NCBI RefSeq assembly: GCF_030813235.1
Contig: NZ_JAUSUB010000026.1
Location: 1 to 64,000 of the forward strand
Reading direction: 5' to 3'
DNA: 64,000 nt
Source: Cytobacillus purgationiresistens
GTDB lineage: Bacteria > Bacillota > Bacilli > Bacillales > Cytobacillaceae
Position 1 is the stretch's first letter. Every line of letters begins with the position of its first letter. Made by a program: the position numbers and the translations under genes. Shown piece after piece: positions 36,214-44,648 of this stretch. Below the pieces are notes generated by a model. It was not told where the DNA came from and made no database searches. It was given only the letters and a program-made list of their open reading frames with translations.

Positions 36214-36285
36214 TCAGGGATGCAAAAAATAATTAAGTGGGTATAGGAAAGCTATTCCTCGCAAAAAAATGCAAAAAAATAACAA
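36214..36285 (-). CDS. Possible second leader peptide of hflX (uORF2)
   Basis: A 23-codon frame starts at TTG 36285 with AGGGG only three bases before it and ends TGA at 36214, five bases before terminator T2. The peptide is hydrophobic and aromatic (starts MLFFCIFLRGIAF, ends NYFLHP). Position fits ribosome-controlled attenuation, but the RBS spacing is short and the sequence is T-rich, so this may be chance. Confidence 0.25.
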   Translation of the reverse strand: MLFFCIFLRGIAFLYPLNYFLHP

Positions 36286-36403
36286 TTTCCCCTAAAATGA
36301 TGTAGTGTTCATGCAATCATACAGCGCTCATATCGTCTTTATTGACGCAGATCAGACTAAAATCACTAGCCTCGAGAGTGCGTGAGTCAATAAAAAGACA
36401 ACA

Positions 36404-36433
36404 AAAAAAGGAGAGACACGTCTCCCCTTTTTT
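36404..36433. terminator. Leader terminator T1 of the hflX-mph operon
   Basis: AAAAAAGGAGAGAC (36404-36417) pairs with GTCTCCCCTTTTTT (36420-36433) with one mismatch. On the minus strand it is followed by TTTTTTT and ends the leader RNA that carries the RLR peptide. Confidence 0.8.
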
Positions 36434-36451
36434 ACATGAAAACTGTAAATT

Positions 36452-36574
36452 AGGTTTCCTTTTTCAAGGCAGACCAATCCCGTTACTCTGTACACAGACA
36501 GAGATTTGACCATATAAAATTACTGGTTCAAATTTTGGATGCGTAGTCTGCAAAAATTTGACATTAGGAAACCT
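36452..36574 (-). ncRNA. Structured attenuator RNA of the hflX-mph leader
   Basis: On the minus strand, P1 AGGTTTCC (36567-36574) pairs with GGAAACCT (36452-36459), P2 GCAGAC (36546-36551) with GTCTGC (36469-36474). Between them are two hairpins: ATTTGAACCA with TGGTCAAAT (36507-36538) and CTCTG with CAGAG (about 36485-36502). The 5' arms lie within the leader peptide reading frame and its RBS, so a translating or stalled ribosome must alter the fold. Terminator T1 follows 19 bases later. This layout is that of ribosome-mediated attenuation (mechanism inferred). Confidence 0.65.
36520..36564 (-). CDS. Macrolide-type leader peptide (RLR motif) of hflX-mph
   Basis: The 14-codon frame reads MSNFCRLRIQNLNQ and then TAA. 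CGGAGG lies exactly 7 bases before the ATG, one of the best RBSs in the window. It resembles, from memory, the ErmD leader MTHSMRLRFPTLNQ: same length, same RLR at nearly the same place, same LNQ end. Arg-Leu-Arg is the known motif at which macrolide-bound ribosomes stall. Its codons overlap the 5' arms of stems P1 and P2. Stalling at RLR would refold the leader and let transcription continue into hflX-mph (inferred). Confidence 0.75.
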   Translation of the reverse strand: MSNFCRLRIQNLNQ

Positions 36575-36596
36575 CCGTTCATTAAAAGTTACTTTC

Positions 36597-36625
36597 ATCA
36601 TAACAACAATGTGATCTTAAATCAA
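36597..36625 (-). promoter_or_regulatory. Promoter of the hflX-mph leader
   Basis: On the minus strand, -35 TTGATT (36620-36625) and -10 TATGAT (36597-36602) have a 17-base spacer. The transcript would start near 36589 and run through the leader peptide and T1. Confidence 0.7.
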
Positions 36626-36658
36626 TCCTTACTAATACAGAGATTTGATTTTAACCTA

Positions 36659-36901
36659 TTATCCCTCTTCATGCTCAGAGCTCTCCAACTCTCTCTCTGC
36701 CTGTCTGCGTCCACCAAAAAAGAATCCCCATGGATCGCGATTGCGATCTGTCTCTTGTTCCTTACCATGGTTTTCTTCTCTTTGAACTTCTTCTCTATGC
36801 GGTGGTTTATGAGATGGTTTCTCTTGATTAACTTCAACTTCTTTTGCGTGTATGATTAATTTATCCACATGGATGACTTTTTTCTTCTTCTCTTCGGACA
36901 T
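36659..36901 (-). CDS. Small charged protein of unknown function
   Basis: This 80-aa protein starts MSEEKKKKVIHVDKLIIHAK. The middle is rich in Glu, Lys and His. A short aromatic-glycine stretch DPWGFFFGGRR lies near 56-66, then an acidic tail. AAGGGGGGG lies 5 bases before the ATG, which supports a real gene. No signal peptide or membrane segment is seen. I do not recognise the family. It stands alone upstream of the hflX leader. Confidence 0.6.
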   Translation of the reverse strand: MSEEKKKKVIHVDKLIIHAKEVEVNQEKPSHKPPHREEVQREENHGKEQETDRNRDPWGFFFGGRRQAERELESSEHEEG

Positions 36902-37102
36902 GTTGTCCCCCCCTTAATGATCTTCTTATTTCACCTTATTGTATTCATTAAGGTTGGTTGTTGTATAGGCATGGGTTCAGCTTGAGTAGATATTCTACAA
37001 AAAGATTTGAGAAGCAGTTAATTTCAATTACACTTCACTAACAAACTAAAAAGATGACGCTATTTAAGCATCACCTTTTCAAATTTAATGCGGTTTATAC
37101 AT

Positions 37103-37828
37103 TCATTTTCTTACTGAATAAACTCTTTCTGGGCGTCCCACTTGACCATATGATAAATCCGCATCAACTTTTTCTTCAAACATGAGATACTCTAAGTATC
37201 GCCTTGCCGTGGTTCGGCTTACTCCAATTTCCACCGCAATGATTTCTGCAGTCAATCCTTGTTGCTCTGTATTGCCCAAGACACCCAAGACCTTTTCTAA
37301 AGTGAGTCTATCGATCCCCTTCGGCAATTGAACCATTGATTTTTCTTCTTTCTCTTTATCTGTTGACCGTTTTTCTTTCTGTAATAACTTATCTACTTGC
37401 TGTTGTGTAAGCGGGAAGGCATTACCTTTAGAATCCAATAATTGATAATGAAAATCCTGATACCTGGCTAATGATTGTTTAAATCTATCAAACACAACCG
37501 GTTTGATCATATAGTCGAATACACCGATTGTAATGGCTTCCTGTACCCTAACTAATTCCCTGGCTGCCGTGATCATGATGACACCCATTTGTTTATCCTG
37601 CTGTTTTATTTCCTTTAATAAATCTATCCCATTCATATCCGGAAAGTAAACGTCCAACAGAATAAGGTCGGGCTGAAAAACATCCATAAACTTTTTCGCT
37701 TCAAAATGACTTGTCGCAATACCGATTGTCTTGAAGCCATCAATATTTTCAATATATTGGCGCTGTATTTCCGCAATCCGTAAATCATCCTCCACTATTA
37801 ATACTTCAATCACACGGCCATCTCTCAT
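37103..37828 (-). CDS. CitT/DctR-like response regulator
   Basis: This 241-aa protein has an N-terminal receiver (about 8-125) with the phosphorylation Asp in PDLILLDVYFPDMNG (about 59), switch Thr in VIMITAARE and Lys in DYMIKPV. The C-terminal helix-turn-helix (about 180-235) includes TAEIIAVEIGVSRTTARRYL. This is the CitB/DcuR class that works with CitA/DcuS sensors of di- and tricarboxylates. It starts 3 bases after the kinase gene and is last in the tct operon region. Confidence 0.9.
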   Translation of the reverse strand: MRDGRVIEVLIVEDDLRIAEIQRQYIENIDGFKTIGIATSHFEAKKFMDVFQPDLILLDVYFPDMNGIDLLKEIKQQDKQMGVIMITAARELVRVQEAITIGVFDYMIKPVVFDRFKQSLARYQDFHYQLLDSKGNAFPLTQQQVDKLLQKEKRSTDKEKEEKSMVQLPKGIDRLTLEKVLGVLGNTEQQGLTAEIIAVEIGVSRTTARRYLEYLMFEEKVDADLSYGQVGRPERVYSVRK

Positions 37829-37831
37829 TCA

Positions 37832-39418
37832 TTACCCACCTCTTTTCTTTGGTATCGCCACTGTAAAAATTGTATTCTCCTCTTTATCTGAAGTGAAAGT
37901 AATGTATCCGCCCATTTCACTAATTGCCCTTTGCACTAAACTTAATCCGATTCCTGCATTTGTATTTGTATTTTTCGTTGTGAATCCTTCTTGGAATATT
38001 GATTCGCTATGCACTAAGTCAATCCCTCTTCCATTGTCTTCTACTTCAATAATTAAATCTTTACCTAAGTCTGTTAGAAATAGGGTAACCTCCTTAGAAT
38101 CCTTTCCATTCTCTCTTACAGCCTCAAATGCATTGTTAACCAAATTCCCGATAATCGTCACTAATTTTTCCCGGTCTATATCGACTGGCAAATCTTTAAA
38201 ACTACTATGATGATCAATGTCAAAACTAATTTTCATCTCGCTCGCCAAGCTTTTTTTTCCTAAAATAAATCCTGCGATGATCGGATCGGGAATTTCCTTC
38301 ATTAAAAAACGGATTAAACTCTGGGTAACATCCACTTCCTTAGAGATATAATCGATGGCTTCCTTATATGAACCTAGTTGAATTAAACCGAGGAGTGTAT
38401 AGAGCCTATTAGAATATTCATGAGTCTGAGCCCTTAAACCCTCAGCATATGCCCTTACATGTGATAACTCCTGGAGCAGATTCGCCAATTCAGATTTATT
38501 TCTCAGACTGGCAACTGCACCGATTACCATCCCTCTCTTACTTAAAATAGGGATCGAATTGACTAAGTAAACCTCGCCGCAAATCATATATTCTTGATCA
38601 TACTCCGCCTTGCCGGTGTTAACGACATCCAGCAGCCTTGTATTTTCAAGCAGATCATCCACTCTTCTTCCTCGGAGCAAAATCTCATTGTCCACTTGAA
38701 GAATCCTATGCGCCGTTTCATTAACCACAGTTATTTTCCCATAGACATCAATGGCAATAATCGCTTCATGTATTGACTCTAAAATGGCATGTTTTTCTTG
38801 ATACATCCAGGCAATTTCCTTTGGCTCCAAACCAAAGGTCGCTTTCCTCATATTCCTCGAAATGAAGTAGGCAACAAAAACGCCTCCAATTAGGACTAAA
38901 AATGTGATCAAGAACATTTGCCTGCGAATATTGGAAATTTCCTTTTTTATTTCGTCCTGTAAATAACCGACCGAAACGACACCTATCACCTCTCCTTCTA
39001 AAAAGATCGGTGCCTTCCCTCTTAAAGATGGTCCTAATGTTCCCACTGAATCGGAAATGATCGATTTTCCTTCAAATACTTTTGTGTTGTCCCCTCCTAC
39101 CATTTTTTCGCCTAATCGTTCAGAATTGGGATGTGAGTATCTTATTTCTTCACGGTTCCCAATGACTATGAACTCCGCACGTACTTGCTTGCGTATCTGT
39201 TCTGCAATGGGTTGAATGATGATGGCAGGATCATCTGTCAGAAAAGCTTCTTTAATCTCTGGAATATGGGAAATCGATTGTGCAACTGACAAAGCCTGTT
39301 CACCTTTTTCCTGTTTCAATGTCTTCTCCATAAGACTTGTAAAAGAAAACTCAAAAATAGAGCCTATTAATATAATTAATAAAGAAATGCCCAGCATTAA
39401 TTTCGTATGTAAACGCAT
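37832..39418 (-). CDS. CitA/DcuS-type sensor histidine kinase
   Basis: This 528-aa kinase has membrane segments at about 7-25 and 170-192 enclosing a Cache-type ligand domain. The SVGTLGPSLRGKAPIF stretch is typical of citrate/C4 sensors. A cytoplasmic PAS domain (about 215-300) follows, then a SpoOB-type His box LRAQTHEYSNRLYTLLGLIQ (about 328-347) and the ATPase N and G boxes (GNLVNNAFEAV; EDNGRGI, GIGLSLVQ). It should sense the tricarboxylate outside and activate the tctCBA genes beside it. Confidence 0.9.
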   Translation of the reverse strand: MRLHTKLMLGISLLIILIGSIFEFSFTSLMEKTLKQEKGEQALSVAQSISHIPEIKEAFLTDDPAIIIQPIAEQIRKQVRAEFIVIGNREEIRYSHPNSERLGEKMVGGDNTKVFEGKSIISDSVGTLGPSLRGKAPIFLEGEVIGVVSVGYLQDEIKKEISNIRRQMFLITFLVLIGGVFVAYFISRNMRKATFGLEPKEIAWMYQEKHAILESIHEAIIAIDVYGKITVVNETAHRILQVDNEILLRGRRVDDLLENTRLLDVVNTGKAEYDQEYMICGEVYLVNSIPILSKRGMVIGAVASLRNKSELANLLQELSHVRAYAEGLRAQTHEYSNRLYTLLGLIQLGSYKEAIDYISKEVDVTQSLIRFLMKEIPDPIIAGFILGKKSLASEMKISFDIDHHSSFKDLPVDIDREKLVTIIGNLVNNAFEAVRENGKDSKEVTLFLTDLGKDLIIEVEDNGRGIDLVHSESIFQEGFTTKNTNTNAGIGLSLVQRAISEMGGYITFTSDKEENTIFTVAIPKKRGG

Positions 39419-39442
39419 TCATCCACCTCATATATCATCATA

Positions 39443-39474
39443 TAAAAAAAAACTCCCATTAGAAAGGAGTCTTT
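39443..39474 (-). terminator. Terminator between tctA and the two-component genes
   Basis: ACTCC (39452-39456) pairs with GGAGT (39466-39470) and the minus strand then runs into a T tract (39451 down to 39444). It probably lowers read-through from the transporter into the regulators. Confidence 0.65.
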
Positions 39475-39488
39475 TAAATATTCAGTTT

Positions 39489-41015
39489 TTATCCCTCTAC
39501 ATTTATTATGACTTTCTTCCCTTTCATTTTCATAAATACCGGTACTAACAGCCACAAAACGGTAATGATCAAAAATGTAAGCGAAAGCGGACGAGTGAAA
39601 AAGATGCTATAATCTCCATCAGTAATAGTCAATGCTCTGCGCATATTATTCTCAATCATTGGGCCTAATACTAAGCCCAAAACCAGCGGTGCAATGGGGT
39701 AGTCATTCTTGCTTAAAAAGTAGCCCAATACCCCGCAAGCAAGCAACAACAATAAATCATAAGTCGATACTTGTACGGCATATACCCCAAAAATAGAAAT
39801 GGCTATGATAATCGGTATTAAATATTTCTTTGGTGTAAGGATGATTTTAGCAAATACTTTTACTAAAGGAAGATTCAAAACCAGCAACATAATGTTTCCA
39901 ATAAACATACTCGCTATCAATCCCCAGGCAACATCCGGATGATCATCAAATAATAAGGGACCTGGTTGGACGTTATACATCATAAGTGCCCCCATTAAAA
40001 TGGCCGTTGTTCCCGAACCAGGAATACCCAATGTCAGCAGCGGTATCATAGCACCACCTGAGGCAGCATTATTCGCCGTTTCTGGTGCGGCGACACCTGC
40101 AATCGTTCCAGTACCGAATTTTTCAGGTGTTTTTGAAATCCGTTTTTCTGTCAAATAGGAGAAAAATGAGGCCAAGGTTGCCCCTGCTCCAGGTAGAATT
40201 CCAATAAAGAATCCCAATATTGATCCACGTGCGATCGGTCCAACCGATTCCTTGAATTCTTCTTTAGATGGAAGCAAATTATTAATTTTTGCTATATCTT
40301 CCTCTTCCTCATCTTTTTCCAATATGGTTTTAAATACTTCACCTAAGGCAAATAAACCGACGGCAATGGTCAGAAACTCTATACCTTGATAGAGCCAAGG
40401 AACATCGAACGTAAACCGGGCAATCCCTGAAACATTATCAATCCCGATCGTTCCTAATAGGAGACCACATATTGTCATCATTAAAGCCTTGGTTACAGAT
40501 TTTCCTGCTAATCCACTGACAGCAGCCAGACCTAATAACATCAGGGAAAAGTATTCGGCAGGTCCAAACTTGAGGGCTATATTTGATAGCGGCTCAGCCA
40601 GCAATACCATGGCAATAATTGTGACTACCCCACCCACGAAGGAGCCGATCGCCGCAATTGACAGTGCACTGCCTGCCCTGCCTTTCTTAGCCATTTGATA
40701 TCCATCCAATGTCGTGACTACAGAAGATGACTCCCCCGGTGTATTTAACAGGATCGAGGTCGTAGAACCTCCATACATCGCCCCATAGTAAACGCCTGCT
40801 AGAAGAATGATTGCACTCGTTGCAGCTTGTTCCGGCGGTAATCCGCCTGTTATAGTTGCTGTGACAGGAATGAGCAGCGCAACGCCGCTCATCGGACCGA
40901 TACCTGGCAAGACCCCAACTGCCGTACCAATTAACACTCCGACAAAAGCAAAAAGTAAATTATACCAAATAAGTGCAGTGCCAAATCCATTCATTAAATA
41001 TTCAATTGTGTCCAC
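39489..41015 (-). CDS. tctA: Tripartite tricarboxylate transporter, large membrane subunit TctA
   Basis: This 508-aa protein has about 11-12 membrane segments. The TctA signature includes GVLPGIGPMSGVALLIPVTA (about 35-54) and YGGSTTSILLNTPGESSSVV (about 83-102); the repeat half has GILPGAGATLASFFSYLTEK and LLTLGIPGSGTTAILMGAL. It moves citrate or another carboxylate with a cation gradient, handed over by TctC. GTG start after AGGAGTG. Gene order tctC-tctB-tctA. Confidence 0.95.
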   Translation of the reverse strand: MDTIEYLMNGFGTALIWYNLLFAFVGVLIGTAVGVLPGIGPMSGVALLIPVTATITGGLPPEQAATSAIILLAGVYYGAMYGGSTTSILLNTPGESSSVVTTLDGYQMAKKGRAGSALSIAAIGSFVGGVVTIIAMVLLAEPLSNIALKFGPAEYFSLMLLGLAAVSGLAGKSVTKALMMTICGLLLGTIGIDNVSGIARFTFDVPWLYQGIEFLTIAVGLFALGEVFKTILEKDEEEEDIAKINNLLPSKEEFKESVGPIARGSILGFFIGILPGAGATLASFFSYLTEKRISKTPEKFGTGTIAGVAAPETANNAASGGAMIPLLTLGIPGSGTTAILMGALMMYNVQPGPLLFDDHPDVAWGLIASMFIGNIMLLVLNLPLVKVFAKIILTPKKYLIPIIIAISIFGVYAVQVSTYDLLLLLACGVLGYFLSKNDYPIAPLVLGLVLGPMIENNMRRALTITDGDYSIFFTRPLSLTFLIITVLWLLVPVFMKMKGKKVIINVEG

Positions 41016-41030
41016 TATCCAACACTCCTA

Positions 41031-41486
41031 TCAACTAAACCAGATTGGCCAACCTGGAAGTGTTCCTTTTAATACGTTGACAAATAGGTAATAAATAAAG
41101 CATGAGAAACCAGCAGAAATGATGAATGATGTCACCCACTTGCTTCGTTCCATCGTTTGAAAACAAACGAATAGAAATAGGAAGGTCGTAATGACATACC
41201 CAACCGTCTCCAAGGTCAAAATATAAAGTAATGAAGCTATAAAAATAATAAGAAAAGGCTTATATTGAAGCTTCTCTTTCTTCTCTGTACTGCCCGAAGC
41301 TTGAAATGTCTCATAGAATAGACGAATAGCAAGGAGCATGAGCAATATTCCAAGGATCAATGGGAATATATCAGGTCCTACTACACTGCCGTATGAAGAA
41401 CTTGCTATGCCCCTGCTTCCTATCACACAGAGCAAACCTACAGCCAAAAACAGAACAGCTGCAAATCGATCGAATTTGATGTCCAT
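41031..41486 (-). CDS. tctB: Tripartite tricarboxylate transporter, small membrane subunit TctB
   Basis: This protein of about 151 aa has four hydrophobic segments (about 8-25, 38-55, 80-110, 120-140), as usual for TctB. ATG at 41486 (MDIKFDRFAAVLFLAVG) is chosen because GGGAGGA precedes it; the start five codons earlier lies inside that RBS. TctB binds TctA but its sequence is poorly conserved. It is 15 bases upstream of tctA. Confidence 0.9.
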   Translation of the reverse strand: MDIKFDRFAAVLFLAVGLLCVIGSRGIASSSYGSVVGPDIFPLILGILLMLLAIRLFYETFQASGSTEKKEKLQYKPFLIIFIASLLYILTLETVGYVITTFLFLFVCFQTMERSKWVTSFIISAGFSCFIYYLFVNVLKGTLPGWPIWFS

Positions 41487-41549
41487 CAAATATCCTCCCA
41501 TTCAATTAAAAATATCAGGGAAGGAAAGATAATTTCCTTCCCTGATTAT

Positions 41550-42581
41550 TTACTTCTGCATGCCTAATGCTTCCAATAATTGTTGAACCTGAGCCTCTTG
41601 TTCATCTAAAAACTTACTGAAATCTGCACTATTTTTATACTCAAGTTCCCAGCCTTGCGTCTCTACTTCTAATTTCCATTCAGGAGAATCGACTAGCTTA
41701 TCAAGCGTGGTCTCCCAATATTTTTTTGCTTCATCAGACATTTTTTCCGGTCCGAACAGCCCTCTCCAAATTGTAAATTCTGCATTCACGCCAGCTTCAA
41801 TTGCAGTAGGGATTTCAGCAAAATCACCAGAAAGGCGCTCTGGTGAAGTAATCGCGAGCACTCGTACCTTGCCTGACTTCAAGAACTCTTTTACGCTTGA
41901 TGCATCTGTACCAATTACATCCGCATTCCCGCCAAGCAAGGCCGTTATTGCCTCACCGCCTCCGTCGTAGGATACATATTTAATCTTTGTTGGATCCACT
42001 CCATACTCATAAGCTGGCAGAATGGACACTAAATGGTCCATAGAACCTGGTGCTGATCCACCTGCGAAAGTAAGCTCCTTTGGATCTTTCTTGACTACTT
42101 CCAGTACTGATTTCAAGTCTTTAAACTCGGAATCTGCCTTAACTACGATAGCGCCATAATCCTTAGTCAATTGAGCTAATGGCGTGGTATTTTTATATCC
42201 GTATGGGCTGTTGCCCTCTTTTTTAAGATTATTGATGATGATTGGAGGAGAGTTGACTAACAGCATGTCGTTGTTTTCAACCTGTTGCGTAGCATACTCA
42301 GCCATGAATACAGCTCCGCCCCCACCCGGCTTGTTTTCTACAGTCATAGGCTGATCCACAAGTTTCGTTTCATTTAATACTTTAGCGATTGACCGGGCAG
42401 TTAAGTCCCAGCCTCCACCTGCACCTGAAGGAGCTACCACTGTAATCGCTTTCTTAGGATAGCCAGTACCACCTTCACCTTTTTCACCAGTGGTTGTCTC
42501 TTTGCTGCCGCTGCAAGCTGCCAATCCAAATACAAGTGTGCCAGCAAGAAAAAGCGTTGAAACTTTTTTAAGTGAAATCAT
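41550..42581 (-). CDS. tctC: Tripartite tricarboxylate transporter, binding lipoprotein TctC
   Basis: This protein of about 343 aa has a lipoprotein signal, LVFGLAAC, with Cys near residue 23. The mature part has ITVVAPSGAGGGWDLTARSI, KPGGGGAVFMAEYA and the ligand loop SAPGSMDHLV, all typical of the Bug/TctC family. ATG at 42581 follows AAAGGGGG. It captures the carboxylate outside the cell and delivers it to TctAB. First gene of the operon, with a cre-like site before its RBS. Confidence 0.93.
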   Translation of the reverse strand: MISLKKVSTLFLAGTLVFGLAACSGSKETTTGEKGEGGTGYPKKAITVVAPSGAGGGWDLTARSIAKVLNETKLVDQPMTVENKPGGGGAVFMAEYATQQVENNDMLLVNSPPIIINNLKKEGNSPYGYKNTTPLAQLTKDYGAIVVKADSEFKDLKSVLEVVKKDPKELTFAGGSAPGSMDHLVSILPAYEYGVDPTKIKYVSYDGGGEAITALLGGNADVIGTDASSVKEFLKSGKVRVLAITSPERLSGDFAEIPTAIEAGVNAEFTIWRGLFGPEKMSDEAKKYWETTLDKLVDSPEWKLEVETQGWELEYKNSADFSKFLDEQEAQVQQLLEALGMQK

Positions 42582-42595
42582 TGTATTTCCCCCTT

Positions 42596-42609
42596 TGTAA
42601 GCGTTTTTA
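42596..42609. promoter_or_regulatory. cre-like site before tctC
   Basis: TGTAAGCGTTTTTA matches the cre core with one mismatch (the final CA is TA). Placed 15 bases before the tctC start. CcpA control of carboxylate uptake is known in Bacillus (citM), so the role is plausible. Confidence 0.5.
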
Positions 42610-42870
42610 ATAATATTACATAAAAATTCTGAAATTGAATGAATAACCATTTAAAATCCTTTAAATCTATTAACAACGTTTTGTTCATTAAATTTTCTTG
42701 ATTTTTTTGGCAAGAAAAAGGCAATAAAACTAACTTTATAAACAATCTATATTCTTGTTTATTAAGCTTGTTTTCAAGGCTCATGGAATTGCAGTTCAAG
42801 AAAAGCGCATTTTTCCGAGGGCTGAGAAATAATTAGGAGGGTGCTTTTTATAAAAAAGGAGGGTTTTTCT

Positions 42871-44370
42871 TTGAAAAGAATGGATTTAATATTTTTTTAT
42901 ATTCAGTTTGCTCCTCGTTATGGCGGCTTGCACTAAAGAATCCATACTTAAAGAAATAGAGTCAGATGAAGACATTCCTGAATTGGTTACAAAAAATGAT
43001 TTCCAAAATATTGATTGGAAACAAATAAGAATCCCTCGCATTCTCATCTGAAAAACGGATATCGCTTGATTTGAGATAAGAATCCCTCGCATTCTCATCT
43101 GAAAAACAGATATCGCTTGATTTGAGATAGGAATCCCTCGCATTCTCATCTAAAAAACGGAATTCGCTTGATTTGAGATAAGAATCCCACGCATTCTCAT
43201 CTGAAAAACGGATATCGCCTGATTTGAGATAAGAATCCCTCGCATTCTCATCTGAAAAACGGATATCGCTTGATTTGAGATAAGAATCCCTCGCATTCTC
43301 ATCTAAAAAACAGATTTCGCTTGATTTGAGATAAGAATCCCTCGCATTCTCATCTGAAAAACGGATATCGCCTGATTTGAGATAAGAATCCCTCGCATTT
43401 TCATCTGAAAAACAGATTTCGCTTGATTTGAGATAAGAATCCCACGCATTCTCATCTGAAAAACAGATTTCGCTTGATTTGAGATAAGAATCCCTCGCAT
43501 TCTCATCTGAAAAACAGATTTCGCTTGATTTGAGATAAGAATCCCTCGCATTCTCATCTGAAAAACGGATACCACCTGATTTGAGATAAGAATCCCTCGC
43601 ATTCTCATCTGAAAAACGGATACCACCTGATTTGAGATAAGAATCCCTCGCATTCTCATCTGAAAAACAGCATTCGCTTGATTTGAGATAAGAATCCCAC
43701 GCATTCTCATCTGAAAAACGGAATTCGCTTGATTTGAGATAAGAATCCCTCGCATTCTCATCTGAAAAACGGATATCGCCTGATTTGAGATAAGAATCCC
43801 CCGCATTCTCATCTAAAAAACAGATTTCGCTTGATTTGAGATAAGAATCCCTCGCATTCTCATCTAAAAAACAGATTTCGCTTGATTTGAGATAGGAATC
43901 CCTCGCATTCTCATCTGAAAAACGGAATTCGCTTGATTTGAGATAAGAATCCCTCGCATTCTCATCTGAAAAACGGAATTCACGTGATTTGAGATAAGAA
44001 TCCCTCGCATTCTCATCTGAAAAACAGATTTCGCTTGATTTGAGATAAGAATCCCTCGCATTCTCATCTGAAAAACAGTGTAATAGGTTCTGACATGCCA
44101 GGTTTGGATGTTCAGAAGTGGATGTGGCATCATTGGGGAGTTAAAAATCCTGAATCAACAAAGTTAACAGTTGGCGGTTTTCATAAAGAAACCGAAACTG
44201 TACATCAAATTTTAATAGACGGTTGGACAACGGAACTTAGTGGGCCCAATAATGGTGCGGATGCACATATGCCATCTAGCGTAAAAATACCACAACCGGG
44301 AAAATGGGCAATATTTCTTTACACAGATAATGAATTATTTGATACGTTGGTTTTTAACATAACTGAATAA
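42871..44370 (+). pseudogene. Lipoprotein gene (DUF4871-like) split by a 51-bp repeat array
   Basis: The 5' part (TTG 42871, AAAAAGGAGGG before it) encodes a lipoprotein signal, LLLVMAAC, and then TKESILKEIESDEDIPELVT and NDFQNIDWKQI. The 3' part (44080-44370) encodes NSVIGSDMPGLDVQKWMWHH and ends WAIFLYTDNELFDTLVFNIT. The WMWHHWG and NNGADAHMPSS motifs recall DUF4871-type lipoproteins of Bacillus (from memory). Two lesions break it: a seventh T in the run near 42891-42897 shifts the signal out of frame, and about 1050 bp of tandem repeat replaces the middle and contains stops in the entry frame. Entry and exit frames differ. Confidence 0.8.
43026..44078. repeat. Tandem array: 51-bp unit, 21 copies
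   Basis: The anchor GAATCCCTCGCATTCTCATC recurs at an exact 51-base step from 43029 to 44049, giving 20 full periods plus a partial unit. Units differ at a few places only (GATATC/GATTTC/GAATTC/GATACC, TCGC/CACGC, CTGAAA/CTAAAA). As 51 is a multiple of 3, long 17-residue-repeat frames appear on the minus strand (GILISNQAxSVFQMRMR), broken where CAG becomes TAG; these lack an RBS and are not credible genes. Homogeneity implies recent slippage or gene conversion. Confidence 0.95.
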
Positions 44371-44469
44371 ATCCACAAGATCGTTCTTGTCGTTGCCGCG
44401 GCAACCCTATTAACTAAAAGATTGTTGTTTTTTTGTAGGTTTTGATAAGACAAACCATTGATAAAAAAG

Positions 44470-44600
44470 TTGATTGGAGAGGATGTGCGAGACTCCTGCG
44501 GGAGCAGCGGGACAGATGAGAGCCCGCACCGCAGGAGTAAAGCGGACGAGGAGACTCACCGCCCGCCCCGCGGAAAGCGAGCACCTGGAGAGGAAATCAA
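44470..44600. repeat. GC-rich interspersed Bacillus repeat
   Basis: Bounded by TTGATT (44470-44475) and AATCAA (44595-44600). The interior is far richer in G+C than its surroundings, with GACTCCTGCGGGAGCAGCGG, CCGCAGGAG and CCGCCCGCCCCGCGGAAAGC. From memory, this element occurs many times between genes in Bacillus and relatives. CTCCTGCGG and CCGCAGGAG can pair, so an RNA copy would be highly structured. No protein is credible here. Confidence 0.75.
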
Positions 44601-44648
44601 TGACTACCTGCGAAAAGCAACAAAGTATATGAGAACAGCCTAAACTAA

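Noticed and set aside
36520..36545. tRNA T-loop (GGTTCAAAT)
   Set aside because: No acceptor stem or CCA end; it belongs to the leader hairpin.
36539..36859. 106-aa plus-strand frame opposite the hflX leader
   Set aside because: It lies antisense to the leader peptide, promoter and small gene and has no RBS.
43026..44078. CRISPR array
   Set aside because: There are no unique spacers; the whole 51-bp unit repeats, and no cas gene is nearby.
42886..44133. Minus-strand 17-residue repeat proteins
   Set aside because: They arise because 51 is a multiple of three; frames are broken by TAG in several units and have no RBS or unique part.
44390..44405. Palindrome GTTGCCGCGGCAAC as an operator
   Set aside because: It is perfect but isolated between a relic and a repeat; no regulated gene is adjacent.
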